A stretch of DNA of 64,000 nucleotides from DATGLG01 sp035294245 (GCA_035294245.1 DATGLG010000062.1:29794-93793), one strand, 5' to 3'; positions 54,661 to 63,845 are shown, numbered from the stretch's first letter. The notes: generated by a model not told the origin, from the sequence alone. Program-made: numbers and translations.

Positions 54661-56053
54661 GAGAGCCGCCCTCGCCGCCCGCCGCGGTGGGTGGCGCCGC
54701 GCCGAGGGCGACATAGCCCTGGCCCGTATAGACCATCGGCGCCTCGCCGCCGGGAACGGGAGCGAGGCCGAGCGCGGCGCGGGATTCGTTGATCGACTTG
54801 ATGCCGGCGCGGACATAGGCGGTCTCGATCTCGGCCGCCGCCTGGGGGTCCTGCTCGCGGTCCTCGACCCAGGCGAATTCCAGCGCCGGCTGGCCGAGCT
54901 CCGCGGCGATGATGGCGTCGATGAGGCGCTTCACCCATTTCTGGAGCGGCGCCAAGCCCTCCTCGAGAGCGCGGCCATGGGCCGTCTCCGCCGTGGCGCG
55001 GTTGAGATGGGCGATGAAGGGCTCGGGGCTCACGCTGAAGGCGAAGCAGACGATGCGCGCCAGCCACTCGTCGTAATCGTCCTTGAGCGCCGGCGCCTTC
55101 GTCGCCTGGTACTTCATGTCGCCGGGGATGAAGCGCACGCGGCGCCGCTCGCCGAGCTCGCCCGCGAGGAGCGCGTCCCAATAGGACTGGAACTGGCGGA
55201 TCTGGTCGACGGTCCAGCTCGCCGGCACGCCGATGAGCGCCTCGGGCACGCTGCCCTCGGTGTAGTAGCTGAGCTGGAACACCGCGCGGCGGAGCGCGAT
55301 GTTGACGCTCATCACCACCTGCTCCACCGGCGAGAAGCCGTAGACCTTGTGGGCGCGCAGGTTGCGCGGCGCGTAGATGAGCTCGTCGGCGGTGTAGTCG
55401 ACGGCGGGGACGCCCTTGAGCACCTGCTGATAGGCGGGATCGGGCGGCAGCGGCCGCCGTCCCGAGGCGTCGATCAGGGGCTTGATGGTGGCGCCGTCGA
55501 TGAGCTCGAGGGCGTAGAGCCGCCCGGCGCGGTCGCGGCGCTTGTAGAGGGTCGGCGCGTCGATGACGAAGAGGTCCTCGAGCAGGGCGCGCAGCCATTG
55601 CGCCCAGTCATGGCTCCTGTCGGGCCGCTCGAAGAAGGCCGTGACGGCGGCGATCGCCGCGCTATCGCCATTGCCGCCAAGCGGCGCGCTGCGCGGCCGG
55701 ATCGCCCAGTCGAGGGCCTCGAGCTGGTCCTTGCGCGTCTCGATGACGAGGCGCAGCAGGTCCCAGCTCTCGGCGAGGCCGCGCAGCTCGGCGAAGCCGA
55801 GCGCCTCGTAGGCGCGCGGGCGCGCCTGGATGTTGAAGCCGACGGGATAGTCGAACTCACGCCCCTTGGTCTCGGGGGGCGCTTGGGGCGGCAGGGGCTG
55901 GCTCGGCGAGAACCAGCTCCCGGGCTTGACGCCGCTGATGATGTAGCGCACGCCCTCGGCCGCGCGCGCGACGAGGCCCGGTGCGAGCGGCGTCGCGCGG
56001 GCGCCGTCGGCGCGCGCCATGGCGCCGCCGCGGCCGTTGGACCACAAGCTCAT
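54566..56053 (-). CDS. Phage portal protein with repeat-derived C-terminus
   Basis: A 495-residue portal protein (ETKGREFDYPVGFNIQARPR; WDLLRLVIETRKDQLEALDW; DELIYAPRNLRAHKVYGFSPVEQ), of the kind found in many proteobacterial siphophages. It forms the 12-mer portal ring through which DNA is packaged. The last about 30 residues (from SCVDGRRPRSNPESSS) come from a family B intergenic repeat, so the original C-terminus has been replaced. ATG 56053 is chosen; upstream in-frame codons have no clear site, and ATG 56020 is another option. Confidence 0.88.
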   Translation of the reverse strand: MSLWSNGRGGAMARADGARATPLAPGLVARAAEGVRYIISGVKPGSWFSPSQPLPPQAPPETKGREFDYPVGFNIQARPRAYEALGFAELRGLAESWDLLRLVIETRKDQLEALDWAIRPRSAPLGGNGDSAAIAAVTAFFERPDRSHDWAQWLRALLEDLFVIDAPTLYKRRDRAGRLYALELIDGATIKPLIDASGRRPLPPDPAYQQVLKGVPAVDYTADELIYAPRNLRAHKVYGFSPVEQVVMSVNIALRRAVFQLSYYTEGSVPEALIGVPASWTVDQIRQFQSYWDALLAGELGERRRVRFIPGDMKYQATKAPALKDDYDEWLARIVCFAFSVSPEPFIAHLNRATAETAHGRALEEGLAPLQKWVKRLIDAIIAAELGQPALEFAWVEDREQDPQAAAEIETAYVRAGIKSINESRAALGLAPVPGGEAPMVYTGQGYVALGAAPPTAAGGEGGSPLRSCVDGRRPRSNPESSSRSLIASSLRSSQ

Positions 56054-56208
56054 CTCGACCTGCAGAAGAAGGTTGCTGGAGAATCGTTTTCCTCGCCCAT
56101 CGCGGAGGGGGGAGTGAGGGCATCCCAAAAATGATGCTCGACCCGCGAGGGGCGTGACGGAAAGCTGTGCGGGCGCAGCCGCGACGCGCCCAGGAGCGAA
56201 GGCCCGCG

Positions 56209-56517
56209 ATGAAGGTGACGTTCCCGCCCGACTGGTATGTGCTTGCCCGGCTCGGCAAGTTCGTGATGTGGCTCAGCTTCGCACTCTTCCACCTGGCGCT
56301 GGCGGTGGCGGCGCTGTTCCTCCTCTGGTGCTATCAGGTGCAGCCGCGCCAGGTCTATGACTGGCTGGTGGCGATCCGCGAGTCCTGGCCCGCGCGGTGG
56401 CTCGGTGCGCTCGGCGTAGGCGGTCTAGCCATTCTGTTTCTATACATACGGGCCTGGCGAGCCATCTTCTCGCGCGTGACCACAGCGTATTTCTTCCGCG
56501 AGCTGAATCTCGACTAG
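56209..56517 (+). CDS. Two-TM membrane protein on the opposite strand
   Basis: A 102-residue protein with two hydrophobic segments (about 17-40 and 65-85; WLSFALFHLALAVAALFLLW) and a basic, aromatic C-terminus (YIRAWRAIFSRVTTAYFF). AGGAGCG precedes ATG 56209. It lies between the portal and terminase genes but on the plus strand, against the phage operon. It is probably an accessory (moron) gene; no family recognised. Confidence 0.75.
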   Translation: MKVTFPPDWYVLARLGKFVMWLSFALFHLALAVAALFLLWCYQVQPRQVYDWLVAIRESWPARWLGALGVGGLAILFLYIRAWRAIFSRVTTAYFFRELNLD

Positions 56518-56572
56518 CCACCGCCCTCCCCCCTCGAGCGATGCCGCATTGTCTCGCGTCACCTCTCGGCAA

Positions 56573-56698
56573 CGTCGTCACTGCGAGAACCGCGGCACCG
56601 GGCGCAGCAAGGTGCTGCGGAACGAAGCAGTCCAGCGGTCTTGGCGAAAGAAGCTGGATTGCTTCCCCCTCGCGAAGCCCGGAGTCGCAATGACGATC
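56573..56698. repeat. Intergenic repeat, family B
   Basis: Related to 54546-54660: CGTCACTGCGAGAACCGCGG near its start, GGATTGCTTCCCCCTCGCGA, and GTCGCAATGACG at the end. It lies between the 2-TM gene and the large terminase stop. Confidence 0.75.
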
Positions 56699-56713
56699 GT
56701 CGGCGCAGGCCCC

Positions 56714-58063
56714 TTACCGCCCCGCCGCGTCGCGATAGAACTCGATGATGCCGATCTCCACCGGCTCGACGAGAAGCTCGGTGAGCGCCCAGACGAGGGC
56801 GTCGAGGCGGTCGGGCGAGCCGGCGCCCCTACGATCGCCGGCGCCCGCGAAGCCGCACATCTGGTCCTCGAGCTCGGGGAAGGCGCCGACGTGGTGCACC
56901 CGGCCCTGCTCGTAAAGAGCTGCCACCGGCTCGGCGCGAAGCTGCTTGCCGCGGCTCGCGCGCACCGGCTTGAAGGCCACGGCGCCGTCGATCATGCGGA
57001 TCGTCGCCGCGACGAGATCGCCGCCATTGTTGACCTCGGCGACGATGCGGTCGGCCTTGCGGCGGCGATAGGCGGCGACCGCCTCGCGCGCCCATTCCAT
57101 CGGGCTCGCCCGGCGCGAGCGGTCGTCGAGGACATAGCCGTGCCCGCCGCCGCGTCCGGCGACGATGATGCCGGTCTCGTCGGACTCGGCGCCGCTCGTC
57201 ACCGCGGGATCGACGGCGACGACGATGCGCTCCAGCGCGGGTGCCGCCTTGACGCGGGCGCGCTCGATGGCCTCGCGGCGCCAGAGGGCGCCCGGCATGT
57301 CCTCGAGGATCTCGGCCTCGAGCTCCTGGCGGCCGAGGCGCGTGCCCTCGTATTTGCGGATGATCGTCTGCACGAAGGCGGGTGCCAGATTGGCGAGGTT
57401 CTCCCGCGTGGCGCCGCGGGTGACGACGGTCGCGGGATCGGCGATCAGCTCCTTGATGAGCGGCAGCGGCCGCGGCGTCGTGGTGAACATCTGGCGCGGG
57501 CGGCGGCCGAGGCGCAGCCCGAATTGCAGGTTGTCATAGGTCTCGCGCGCATAGCGCCACTTCGCGAGCTCGTCGCCCCAGGCCGCGTGATGCTGCGGCC
57601 CGCGGAGCTGATCGGGCTCGACGGCGTTGTAGAGAGTCGCCACGGCGCCGTTGGGCCATGTCAAGCGCCGCTTTGTCGCCTCGTAGCGCGGGCGGAAGCC
57701 GCGCGGGCAGAGAGCGAGGAAGCCGCTCGCGCCCTCGACGACGACGCCGCGCGCATCCGCCGCCGTCTCGGCGACAAGGGCGATGCGCGCGATCCCGCCG
57801 CCGGGTGCCGTGAGCGGCGTCGCGCCCTCGACGAGGCTGCGCACCCATTCGACGCCCATGCGCGTCTTGCCGAAGCCGCGGCCCGCGAGCACGAGCCAGG
57901 TGGTCCAGTCGCCCGGGGGCGGAAGCTGGCTCGGCCGCGCCCAGAAGCGCCAGTCGTGGAGCAGCGCCTCGGCCTCGGCACCGCTCAGCTCACGGATCGC
58001 CGCCCGCCTCGTCTTTTCCGGCAGCGAGCTCAGCAATTCGGCGAGCGAGGCGTTCCCTAGCAT
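56714..58063 (-). CDS. terL: Large terminase subunit
   Basis: A 449-residue DNA-packaging ATPase/nuclease. The Walker A motif is at 60-68 (AGRGFGKTR), the ATPase region follows, and the nuclease domain starts near IVVAVDPAVTSG with the first metal-binding Asp. It is similar to the GTA g2 terminase (LAGRGFGKTRMGVEWVR). ATG 58063 is chosen (GGAAGGAG upstream); a TTG at 58087 is in frame. It overlaps the small subunit by about 74 bp. Confidence 0.93.
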   Translation of the reverse strand: MLGNASLAELLSSLPEKTRRAAIRELSGAEAEALLHDWRFWARPSQLPPPGDWTTWLVLAGRGFGKTRMGVEWVRSLVEGATPLTAPGGGIARIALVAETAADARGVVVEGASGFLALCPRGFRPRYEATKRRLTWPNGAVATLYNAVEPDQLRGPQHHAAWGDELAKWRYARETYDNLQFGLRLGRRPRQMFTTTPRPLPLIKELIADPATVVTRGATRENLANLAPAFVQTIIRKYEGTRLGRQELEAEILEDMPGALWRREAIERARVKAAPALERIVVAVDPAVTSGAESDETGIIVAGRGGGHGYVLDDRSRRASPMEWAREAVAAYRRRKADRIVAEVNNGGDLVAATIRMIDGAVAFKPVRASRGKQLRAEPVAALYEQGRVHHVGAFPELEDQMCGFAGAGDRRGAGSPDRLDALVWALTELLVEPVEIGIIEFYRDAAGR

Positions 58064-58529
58064 CGGCGGTCTCGGCTCCTTCCGCAATGTCGTCCGGCTT
58101 CGGCCTGGCCTCCCCGCCGCGCGCGTTGAACATGCCGAGCTGCCGGCCGATGAGCTGCAAGGCGCGCGTGGCGACGCGGGGATCGAACTCGCTCTCGTCG
58201 AGAGCGCGGCGCACGATCTCGCCGAGCTGGCCGAGCACCCAGGCGTCGCTCATCTCCGCCTGCAGCCGCTCGCCGCGCAACTCGGCGATGCGCGCCTGGA
58301 TGCGCGGCTCCTTGAGGAGCAGGTGAGCCTTGCTGCGGATGGTGTGCGCGTTGGCGCGCTGCGGCCGATAGGCGCGGCGATAGGCGGCGGCCCCCACTTT
58401 GGCGCCATTATAGAGGAGTGCGAGCTCGACATAGGCGCGGCAGAAGGCCTCCCGCCTCGCCGAGAGCGGCGCGGCGCGCGGCGCCGCTTTCGCCTTCCGC
58501 TTCAGCGCCTTGCTGTCGGTTGCCGGCAT
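57990..58529 (-). CDS. terS: Small terminase subunit
   Basis: A 179-residue DNA-recognition subunit of the packaging motor. SARREAFCRAYVELALLYNGAKVGAAAYRRAY is a helix-turn-helix N-terminus of the terminase-small type; the centre (KAHLLLKEPRIQARIAEL) is a helical oligomerisation domain. ATG 58529 is chosen because the upstream extension enters a repeat. GTAs usually lack a canonical terS or have a divergent one, so its presence leans toward a phage origin. Confidence 0.82.
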   Translation of the reverse strand: MPATDSKALKRKAKAAPRAAPLSARREAFCRAYVELALLYNGAKVGAAAYRRAYRPQRANAHTIRSKAHLLLKEPRIQARIAELRGERLQAEMSDAWVLGQLGEIVRRALDESEFDPRVATRALQLIGRQLGMFNARGGEARPKPDDIAEGAETADARERLARRIAELAAGKDEAGGDP

Positions 58530-58857
58530 GGGATGTCGTGGGCTGTGAATGTGTCGATTGCGATGTCGAATCGGATTTGTGGTCCCCCTCACCCAGCTCC
58601 GGGTAAGGCTCGGCTTCGCCTCGCCAACCCTGCGCAACCCTCTCCCCCAAGCTTTGGGGGAGAGGGAAGGGTGAGGGGGCGAGCGCAAGTGCATCACCCC
58701 GAAAACGCGAAACCCGCCGCGGCGGGCCGGGCGGGTCAGTCACACTGTTCGTGCTTTATGGTTTGCATGCTACTTAATGGGCCCAGCCGCGTCAAGCGGA
58801 ATCTTCCGAAAAAATTCGCGCGACGGGGAGCGCCGCGGAAAACGGCGCCTTTCGCGC
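58530..58857. repeat. Intergenic region with palindromic repeat family C
   Basis: From about 58580 to 58735 a repeat pairs CCCCCTCACCCAGCTCCGGG with its complement CTTTGGGGGAGAGGGAAGGGTGAGGGGGCG, a common chromosomal palindromic unit. The rest (58736-58857) is AT-richer (GTGCTTTATGGTTTGCATGC) and must hold the terS and MFS end signals. No gene or att site is recognised. Confidence 0.55.
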
Positions 58858-60315
58858 TCAGTCCTCGCCCGGCGCCGGCTGCGCGCGCGACGGCCCCGAA
58901 GGCGGCGGCGTACGCGAGTCCGCGGGCACCGCTCGCGCCAGCTCGGCTCCCGCCCCTGTCGGCAGCGCGCGATAGACGAGCGCCGAGAGGGCGGCCACGG
59001 CGCCGACGGCGAAGAAGGCCGGCGTGAAATCGCCGGCGACGAGATGGGCGCCGCCGCGCAGGCCCATGGTGAGGTGGAGCAGCAGGGCGCCGAAGCCGAC
59101 GCCGATGCTGAGCGAGAGCTGCTGCGCCATCGCCGAGACGCTGGTGGCACGGCTCATGCGCGCATGGGGGACCTCGGCATAGACGAGGGCGTTGGCGCTG
59201 GTGAATTGCAGCGAGCGGAAGAAGCCGCCGGTGAGCAGCAGGGCGAAGATCAGCGCCGCCGGCGTATCGGCGCGGAAGAGGCCATAGAGGGCGAGAAGCG
59301 CTCCGCTCCACACCGCATTCACGATGAGCACGCGGCGGAAGCCGAGGCGGCGCAGGATCGGTGCTGCGGTGAATTTCATGGTGAGCGCCCCCGCGGCCGA
59401 GGCGAAGGTGAGGAGGCCCGATTGGAAGGGCGTGAGCCCGAAGCCCTCCTGCAGCATGAGGGGCAGCAGGAAGGGCACGGCGCCGATGCCGACGCGGAAA
59501 AGGAAGGCGCCGGCGAGGCTGATGCGGAAGGTGGGAATGCGCAGGAGCGAGAGATCGATGATCGGATGCGCCGCGCGGCGCGCGTAGCGAATATAGAGCG
59601 CAAGCGAGATCGCGCCGGCGGCGAGCAGCGATATCACCGAGGGCAGCGGCACCACGTCGCGCCCCGCCGCCTCGAAGCCGAAGACGAGCCCGGTGAGCCC
59701 GAGGGCCGTAAGAAAGAATCCCGGGAGGTCGAGGGGCGGCACGGCCTCCTCCCGCATGTCGGGGATGAAGAGCGTGGCGAGAATGACGCCGAGGACCCCG
59801 ATCGGCACGTTGATCCAGAAGATCCAGCGCCACGAGACATAGGTGGTGATGAAGCCGCCGAGGGGCGGCCCGAGCACCGGGCCGACGAGAGCCGGCACGG
59901 TGAGATAGGCGAGCGCGTTGATGAGGCCCGTCTTGGGCAGGGAGCGCAGCACCACGAGGCGGCCGACCGGCACCATCATCGCACCGCCCATGCCCTGGAA
60001 GATGCGGGCGAGCACGAAGCCGAGCAGCGAGCTCGAGAGGCCGCAGAGGATCGAGCCCGCGAGGAAGACGAGGATGGCGAGGCGGAAGACGCGGCGCGCG
60101 CCGAAGCGGTCGGCGACCCAGCCGCTCGCCGGGATGAAGACGGCGAGGCTGAAGAGATAGGAGGTGATGGCGAGGCTGAGCCGCAGGGGGCTCTCGCCGA
60201 GGGATTGGGCGATCGCCGGCAGCGCCGTCGCCAGCACCGTTGAATCGAGATTCTCCATGAAGAGCGCGCAGGCGACGATCAGCGGGATCACCACCTGGCG
60301 CGGCAGAGTGGCCAT
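58858..60315 (-). CDS. DHA2-family multidrug MFS transporter
   Basis: A 485-residue major-facilitator protein with about 14 membrane helices, of the EmrB/MdtD type. The start MEN LDSTVLATALPAIA region and GWVADRFGARR (motif A) are typical, and the fifth-helix motif C (LVGPVLGPPLGGFI) marks an antiporter. It would export toxic compounds using the proton gradient. It is divergent from a LysR regulator gene, the usual arrangement for its control. Confidence 0.92.
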   Translation of the reverse strand: MATLPRQVVIPLIVACALFMENLDSTVLATALPAIAQSLGESPLRLSLAITSYLFSLAVFIPASGWVADRFGARRVFRLAILVFLAGSILCGLSSSLLGFVLARIFQGMGGAMMVPVGRLVVLRSLPKTGLINALAYLTVPALVGPVLGPPLGGFITTYVSWRWIFWINVPIGVLGVILATLFIPDMREEAVPPLDLPGFFLTALGLTGLVFGFEAAGRDVVPLPSVISLLAAGAISLALYIRYARRAAHPIIDLSLLRIPTFRISLAGAFLFRVGIGAVPFLLPLMLQEGFGLTPFQSGLLTFASAAGALTMKFTAAPILRRLGFRRVLIVNAVWSGALLALYGLFRADTPAALIFALLLTGGFFRSLQFTSANALVYAEVPHARMSRATSVSAMAQQLSLSIGVGFGALLLHLTMGLRGGAHLVAGDFTPAFFAVGAVAALSALVYRALPTGAGAELARAVPADSRTPPPSGPSRAQPAPGED

Positions 60316-60464
60316 GCGCGGGTCCGGACTCGAGACAGGCGGGCCCGAGAGCCCGCCGGAGCAGCATAAGCCGCCGTTTTATGACAAGCTATACGCCGCG
60401 GCGGGGGAGAATCATGCGCCGCCGCGCCGCCAGGGGCTTGGCCGCGTGGAGGGGGCACCGCAGC

Positions 60465-61367
60465 ATGATCGAGCAGATCGCAAGCTTCGTCGCCGTGGTC
60501 GATGCCGGCGGCTTCTCCCAGGCGGGACGGCGGCTGTCGCTGCCGAAATCGACCATCAGCCATCGCGTCCAGCAGCTTGAGGAGCGCCTCGGCGTCAGGC
60601 TCCTCCACCGCACGCCGCGCATCGTGCGCCTCACCGACGAGGGGCGCCTCTATTACCAGCGCTGCGTGCGCATCCTCGCGGAGATCGCCGAGGCCGAGCG
60701 CGCGGTCCGGCAGGAGCCCGAGGCGCCCGCGGGACTCTTGCGCCTGAGCGCGCCGATCGAGTTCGGCATGCAGATCCTGAGCCGGCCTTTGGCGGCCTTC
60801 CTCGAGCTTCATCCCGGCATCAGGATGAAGCTCGAGCTGACCAGCCGGAACATCGATCTCATCGAGGAGGGGTTCGACGTCGCCTTGCGCATCGGCGAGC
60901 TCGCCGATTCCTCCCTCGTCTCGCGGCGCATCCTGAGCATCCCGCGCGGGCTCTATGCCAGCCCCGGCTATCTCGCCGCGCGAGGGCGCCCCGCGAGCCC
61001 GGAGGCACTCGCGCAGCACGCCTGCCTGCGCTTCGAGACGGCGTTCTATCACGGCGCCTGGGTGCTCAAGGGCGCTGGCGGGCGCGTCTCGCTGCAACCC
61101 TCCGGCGTCATCGGCGCCAACAACCTCACGGTCCTGCGCGACGCCGCCATCGCCGGCCTCGGCATCGCCCTCCTGCCCTGCTATCAGTGTCGCGAGGCCG
61201 AGGCGGCCGGCCGGCTCGAGCGGCTCCTGCCCGATTGGCCGCCCGAGAGCGCCGACGTCTATGTTGTCTATCCCAGCAAGCACCATCTCTCGAGCAAGAT
61301 GCGCGCCTTCCTCGCCTTCCTCGACACCCATGCCGAGCGGCTCGCGGCGGCCGTGCGGGACGGGTAG
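60465..61367 (+). CDS. LysR-family transcriptional regulator
   Basis: A 300-residue LysR-type regulator. The winged HTH is at 1-65 (FVAVVDAGGFSQAGRRLSL; QQLEERLGVRLLHRTPR), followed by a substrate-binding domain. ATG 60465 is chosen; an upstream in-frame extension has no ribosome site. The 149-bp divergent region with the DHA2 gene should hold its operator. It probably controls the efflux gene in response to an unknown inducer. Confidence 0.92.
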   Translation: MIEQIASFVAVVDAGGFSQAGRRLSLPKSTISHRVQQLEERLGVRLLHRTPRIVRLTDEGRLYYQRCVRILAEIAEAERAVRQEPEAPAGLLRLSAPIEFGMQILSRPLAAFLELHPGIRMKLELTSRNIDLIEEGFDVALRIGELADSSLVSRRILSIPRGLYASPGYLAARGRPASPEALAQHACLRFETAFYHGAWVLKGAGGRVSLQPSGVIGANNLTVLRDAAIAGLGIALLPCYQCREAEAAGRLERLLPDWPPESADVYVVYPSKHHLSSKMRAFLAFLDTHAERLAAAVRDG

Positions 61368-61776
61368 CGGCGAGTCCACGCGGGCGGATGCGAGCCGATA
61401 CATGATCCTTATCCTCGTCGTCACGGCGAGAACCGCGGCGTCGAGCGGCAGCGAGGCGGCGTGGGACGAAGCCGTCCAAGATTTTTGCCAACGGCCTGAA
61501 TCGCTTCCCCCTCGCGCTGCTCGGGGTCGCGATGACATCGTGGATGAAACTGCTCAGCGTCATCGCTTGTGGCGCGGCATCGACCTCGTCCGGAAGCAAG
61601 CCGCCATCGTCCAAAAAATTGGAACGCAGTGTCGCGCAGATCGATGGCGACGCGGGCGGAGCGATCCGGCCATACTTTCGGCGGCGGGCTCGCACGGGAA
61701 CGGGACGCCGCCCGGCGGAAGGTCCGCCCCGCAATCGCCTTCGGTTGCGAGGGAGGTCCAATCGCGAGGTGAGGCC
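61368..61776. other. Intergenic region with family B repeat
   Basis: This 409-bp gap contains a family B repeat copy (61421-61536; CGTCACGGCGAGAACCGCGG at the start, CGCTTCCCCCTCGCGC near the end). The rest (61537-61776) contains short open frames without good coding signs. A GGGAGGTC site near 61750 may serve the doxX gene. Confidence 0.5.
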
Positions 61777-62232
61777 ATGACCACAGCAAGCCCCGATTCC
61801 GTCCGAACGATCCCCGCCTGGCGCGGCGCCGAGGACTGGCTCCTCCTGGGCGGACGCATCCTGCTCGCCTCGATCTTCGTCATCGCCGGGCTGCGCAAGC
61901 TCGGGGACTACGGCATGTTCGCCGGCTACATGGCGCATTTCGGCGTGCCCGCCCCTGCCCTGCTCCTGCCCCTTGCCACGGCCCTCGAGATCGGCGGCGG
62001 CCTTCTCCTGGCGATCGGCCTGTGGACGCGCTGGGCGGCCCTCGCGCTCGCCCTCTACACCCTGCTGCTGGCCTTCATCTTCCACGCCTTCTGGGCGGTC
62101 GATCCGAAGCAGCTCGGCGCGCAGCTCAACCTCTTCCTCTTCCACCTCGAGACCATCGGCGGGATGCTCTACGTCCTCGCCCATGGTGCCGGGGCCCACA
62201 GCCTCGACCGGGCGATGAGCCGGCGGCGGTGA
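61777..62232 (+). CDS. DoxX-family membrane protein
   Basis: A 151-residue four-helix membrane protein of the DoxX/DoxD type (LLGGRILLASIFVIAGLRKL; FHAFWAVDP). These proteins are linked to redox stress or quinone-associated functions in bacteria, but the exact role is open. ATG 61777 follows GAGGTGAGG. Its stop overlaps the start of the next gene (GTGA), so the two are coupled. Confidence 0.9.
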   Translation: MTTASPDSVRTIPAWRGAEDWLLLGGRILLASIFVIAGLRKLGDYGMFAGYMAHFGVPAPALLLPLATALEIGGGLLLAIGLWTRWAALALALYTLLLAFIFHAFWAVDPKQLGAQLNLFLFHLETIGGMLYVLAHGAGAHSLDRAMSRRR

Positions 62233-63512
62233 GCGGGGTCAGCGAAAGCGAGGCGGCCGGGCGCCGCCTTTGGCGCAGCCGGTGGTGGATCGTCGCCGCG
62301 GCCACCTCCGGCATGATCGTGGGCCAGGGGCCGATCACGATCTTCGCCTTCGGCGTCTTCCTGAAGCCGGTGACCGAGGCCCTCGGCGTGAGCCGCGGCA
62401 CCCTATCGTCGACGGTCGGGCTCCTCACCTTCGTCGCGGCCCTCGTGACGCCGCTGATGGGCCGGATGATCGACCGCTTCGGCGTGCGCGCCGTGCTGCT
62501 GCCGATCATCGGCCTCTTCGCGCTCGCGACCATGGCCCTCGCGCGCCTGCAAGCCTCGCTCCCGCTGCTCTACCTCCTCGTCGGGCTCCAGGGCCTCTTC
62601 AGCGCCGGCCAGACTCCCACCGGCTATGTCAAGGCCATCTCCGCCTGGTTCGACCGCAAGCGCGGCCTGGCCCTCGGCATCGCCCAGGCCGGTGTCGGGC
62701 TGGGCGTCGCCGCAGTGCCCCAGCTCGCGGCCTATCTCATCCGCGTCCAGGGCTGGCGCGCCGCCTATGTCGGGCTCGGCGTCGCCATCCTCGTCTTCGC
62801 CTTCCTTCCCGTCGCCCTCCTCATCCGCGAGCCGCCCACGCCGCGCGCCCCGGCGAGCGGGCCGGCGACGCTACTTCCCGGCGTGCCGGCGGGCGCGGCA
62901 TGGCGCACGCGCGTGTTCTGGATTCTGAACGGGAGCTTCCTTCTCGCCGTGATGGCGATCAACGGCACCCTCGCCCATGCCGTCGCCGTGCTCACCGATC
63001 GCGGCCTGCCGCTCCAGGAGGCGACGGGGGCGCTCTCCCTCGCCGGCCTCGCCCTCATCGGCGGGCGCGTCCTCGCCGGCTATTGCCTTGACCGCTGGCA
63101 CGGGCGCTATGTGGCCCTCGGCTTCTTCTGCTGCCCGCTTCTCGGCATCGCGCTCCTGGCGAGCGCGGCGCCCGCCGGCATCCTGCTCCTCGGCACGGCG
63201 CTTTGCGGCATCGGCGTGGGTGCGGAGATCGACCTGATGGCGTTCCTCATCGGCCGCTATTTCGGCCTGCGCGCCTATGCCACGATCTATGGCCTGATCT
63301 TCGCGATCTTCACCATCGGCACGGGGCTCGGGCCCTATCTCATGGGCGTCGCCTTCGACCGCTATCACAGCTATCGCCCGATGTTCGCCATCTTCGAGGC
63401 CGCGCTCGTCCTCGCCTGCCTCCTCGTGCTGCGCCTCGGCCCCTACGCCTATCCGGCGCCGCCGGCACGCTTGCGCGCCGGGATCGAGGCGCGGCCGCGC
63501 CTGCTCGACTGA
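62229..63512 (+). CDS. MFS transporter (monocarboxylate/oxalate-formate type)
   Basis: A 427-residue major-facilitator protein with about 12 helices, of the MCT-like type (GVFLKPVTEALGVSRGTLSS; GRMIDRFGVRAVL). The start is GTG 62229, overlapping the doxX stop as GTGA. The substrate is probably a small organic anion, but cannot be assigned from sequence. Confidence 0.88.
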   Translation: MSGVSESEAAGRRLWRSRWWIVAAATSGMIVGQGPITIFAFGVFLKPVTEALGVSRGTLSSTVGLLTFVAALVTPLMGRMIDRFGVRAVLLPIIGLFALATMALARLQASLPLLYLLVGLQGLFSAGQTPTGYVKAISAWFDRKRGLALGIAQAGVGLGVAAVPQLAAYLIRVQGWRAAYVGLGVAILVFAFLPVALLIREPPTPRAPASGPATLLPGVPAGAAWRTRVFWILNGSFLLAVMAINGTLAHAVAVLTDRGLPLQEATGALSLAGLALIGGRVLAGYCLDRWHGRYVALGFFCCPLLGIALLASAAPAGILLLGTALCGIGVGAEIDLMAFLIGRYFGLRAYATIYGLIFAIFTIGTGLGPYLMGVAFDRYHSYRPMFAIFEAALVLACLLVLRLGPYAYPAPPARLRAGIEARPRLLD

Positions 63513-63530
63513 CACGGAGGGCGCCGCCCC

Positions 63531-63845
63531 ATGCTCTATGTCCTCTATATGGAAGACGGCCTGCGCAGCGCCGAGATCCGCGCCGCCAAGCGCGACGAGC
63601 ATCTTGCCTATCTCGATCGTCACAAGGATATCCTCGTGCTGGGCGGCGCTTTGCTCGCCGAGGACGGCAAGACGCGCATCGGCAGCATGCTCGTCCTCAA
63701 CGTGGCGAGCCGCGCCGAAGCCGAGGCCTTCTCGTCGGGCGAGCCCTTCCGCCGCGCCGGGCTCTACGCCTCGGTCAAGATCACCCGCATGCGCCGCGGC
63801 CAATGGAATCCGGACGCGGCACCGGCGACGGCGGATGGCAGTTGA
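63531..63845 (+). CDS. YciI-like domain protein
   Basis: A 104-residue YciI/YCII fold protein (YVLYMEDGLRSAEIRAAKRDEHLAYLDRH; GSMLVLNVASRAEAEAF). These small dimeric proteins have a putative His-Asp active site but no established reaction. It lies 18 bp past the MFS gene and is probably cotranscribed with it. Confidence 0.88.
   Translation: MLYVLYMEDGLRSAEIRAAKRDEHLAYLDRHKDILVLGGALLAEDGKTRIGSMLVLNVASRAEAEAFSSGEPFRRAGLYASVKITRMRRGQWNPDAAPATADGS

Noticed and set aside
53925..55598. A long frame across the portal/protease region
   Set aside because: Reading in an alternative frame of the portal gene; its Arg/Pro/Ala-rich composition is a shadow pattern.
34252..58529. Complete temperate prophage
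   Set aside because: No integrase, repressor, replication gene or att duplication can be seen within the window.
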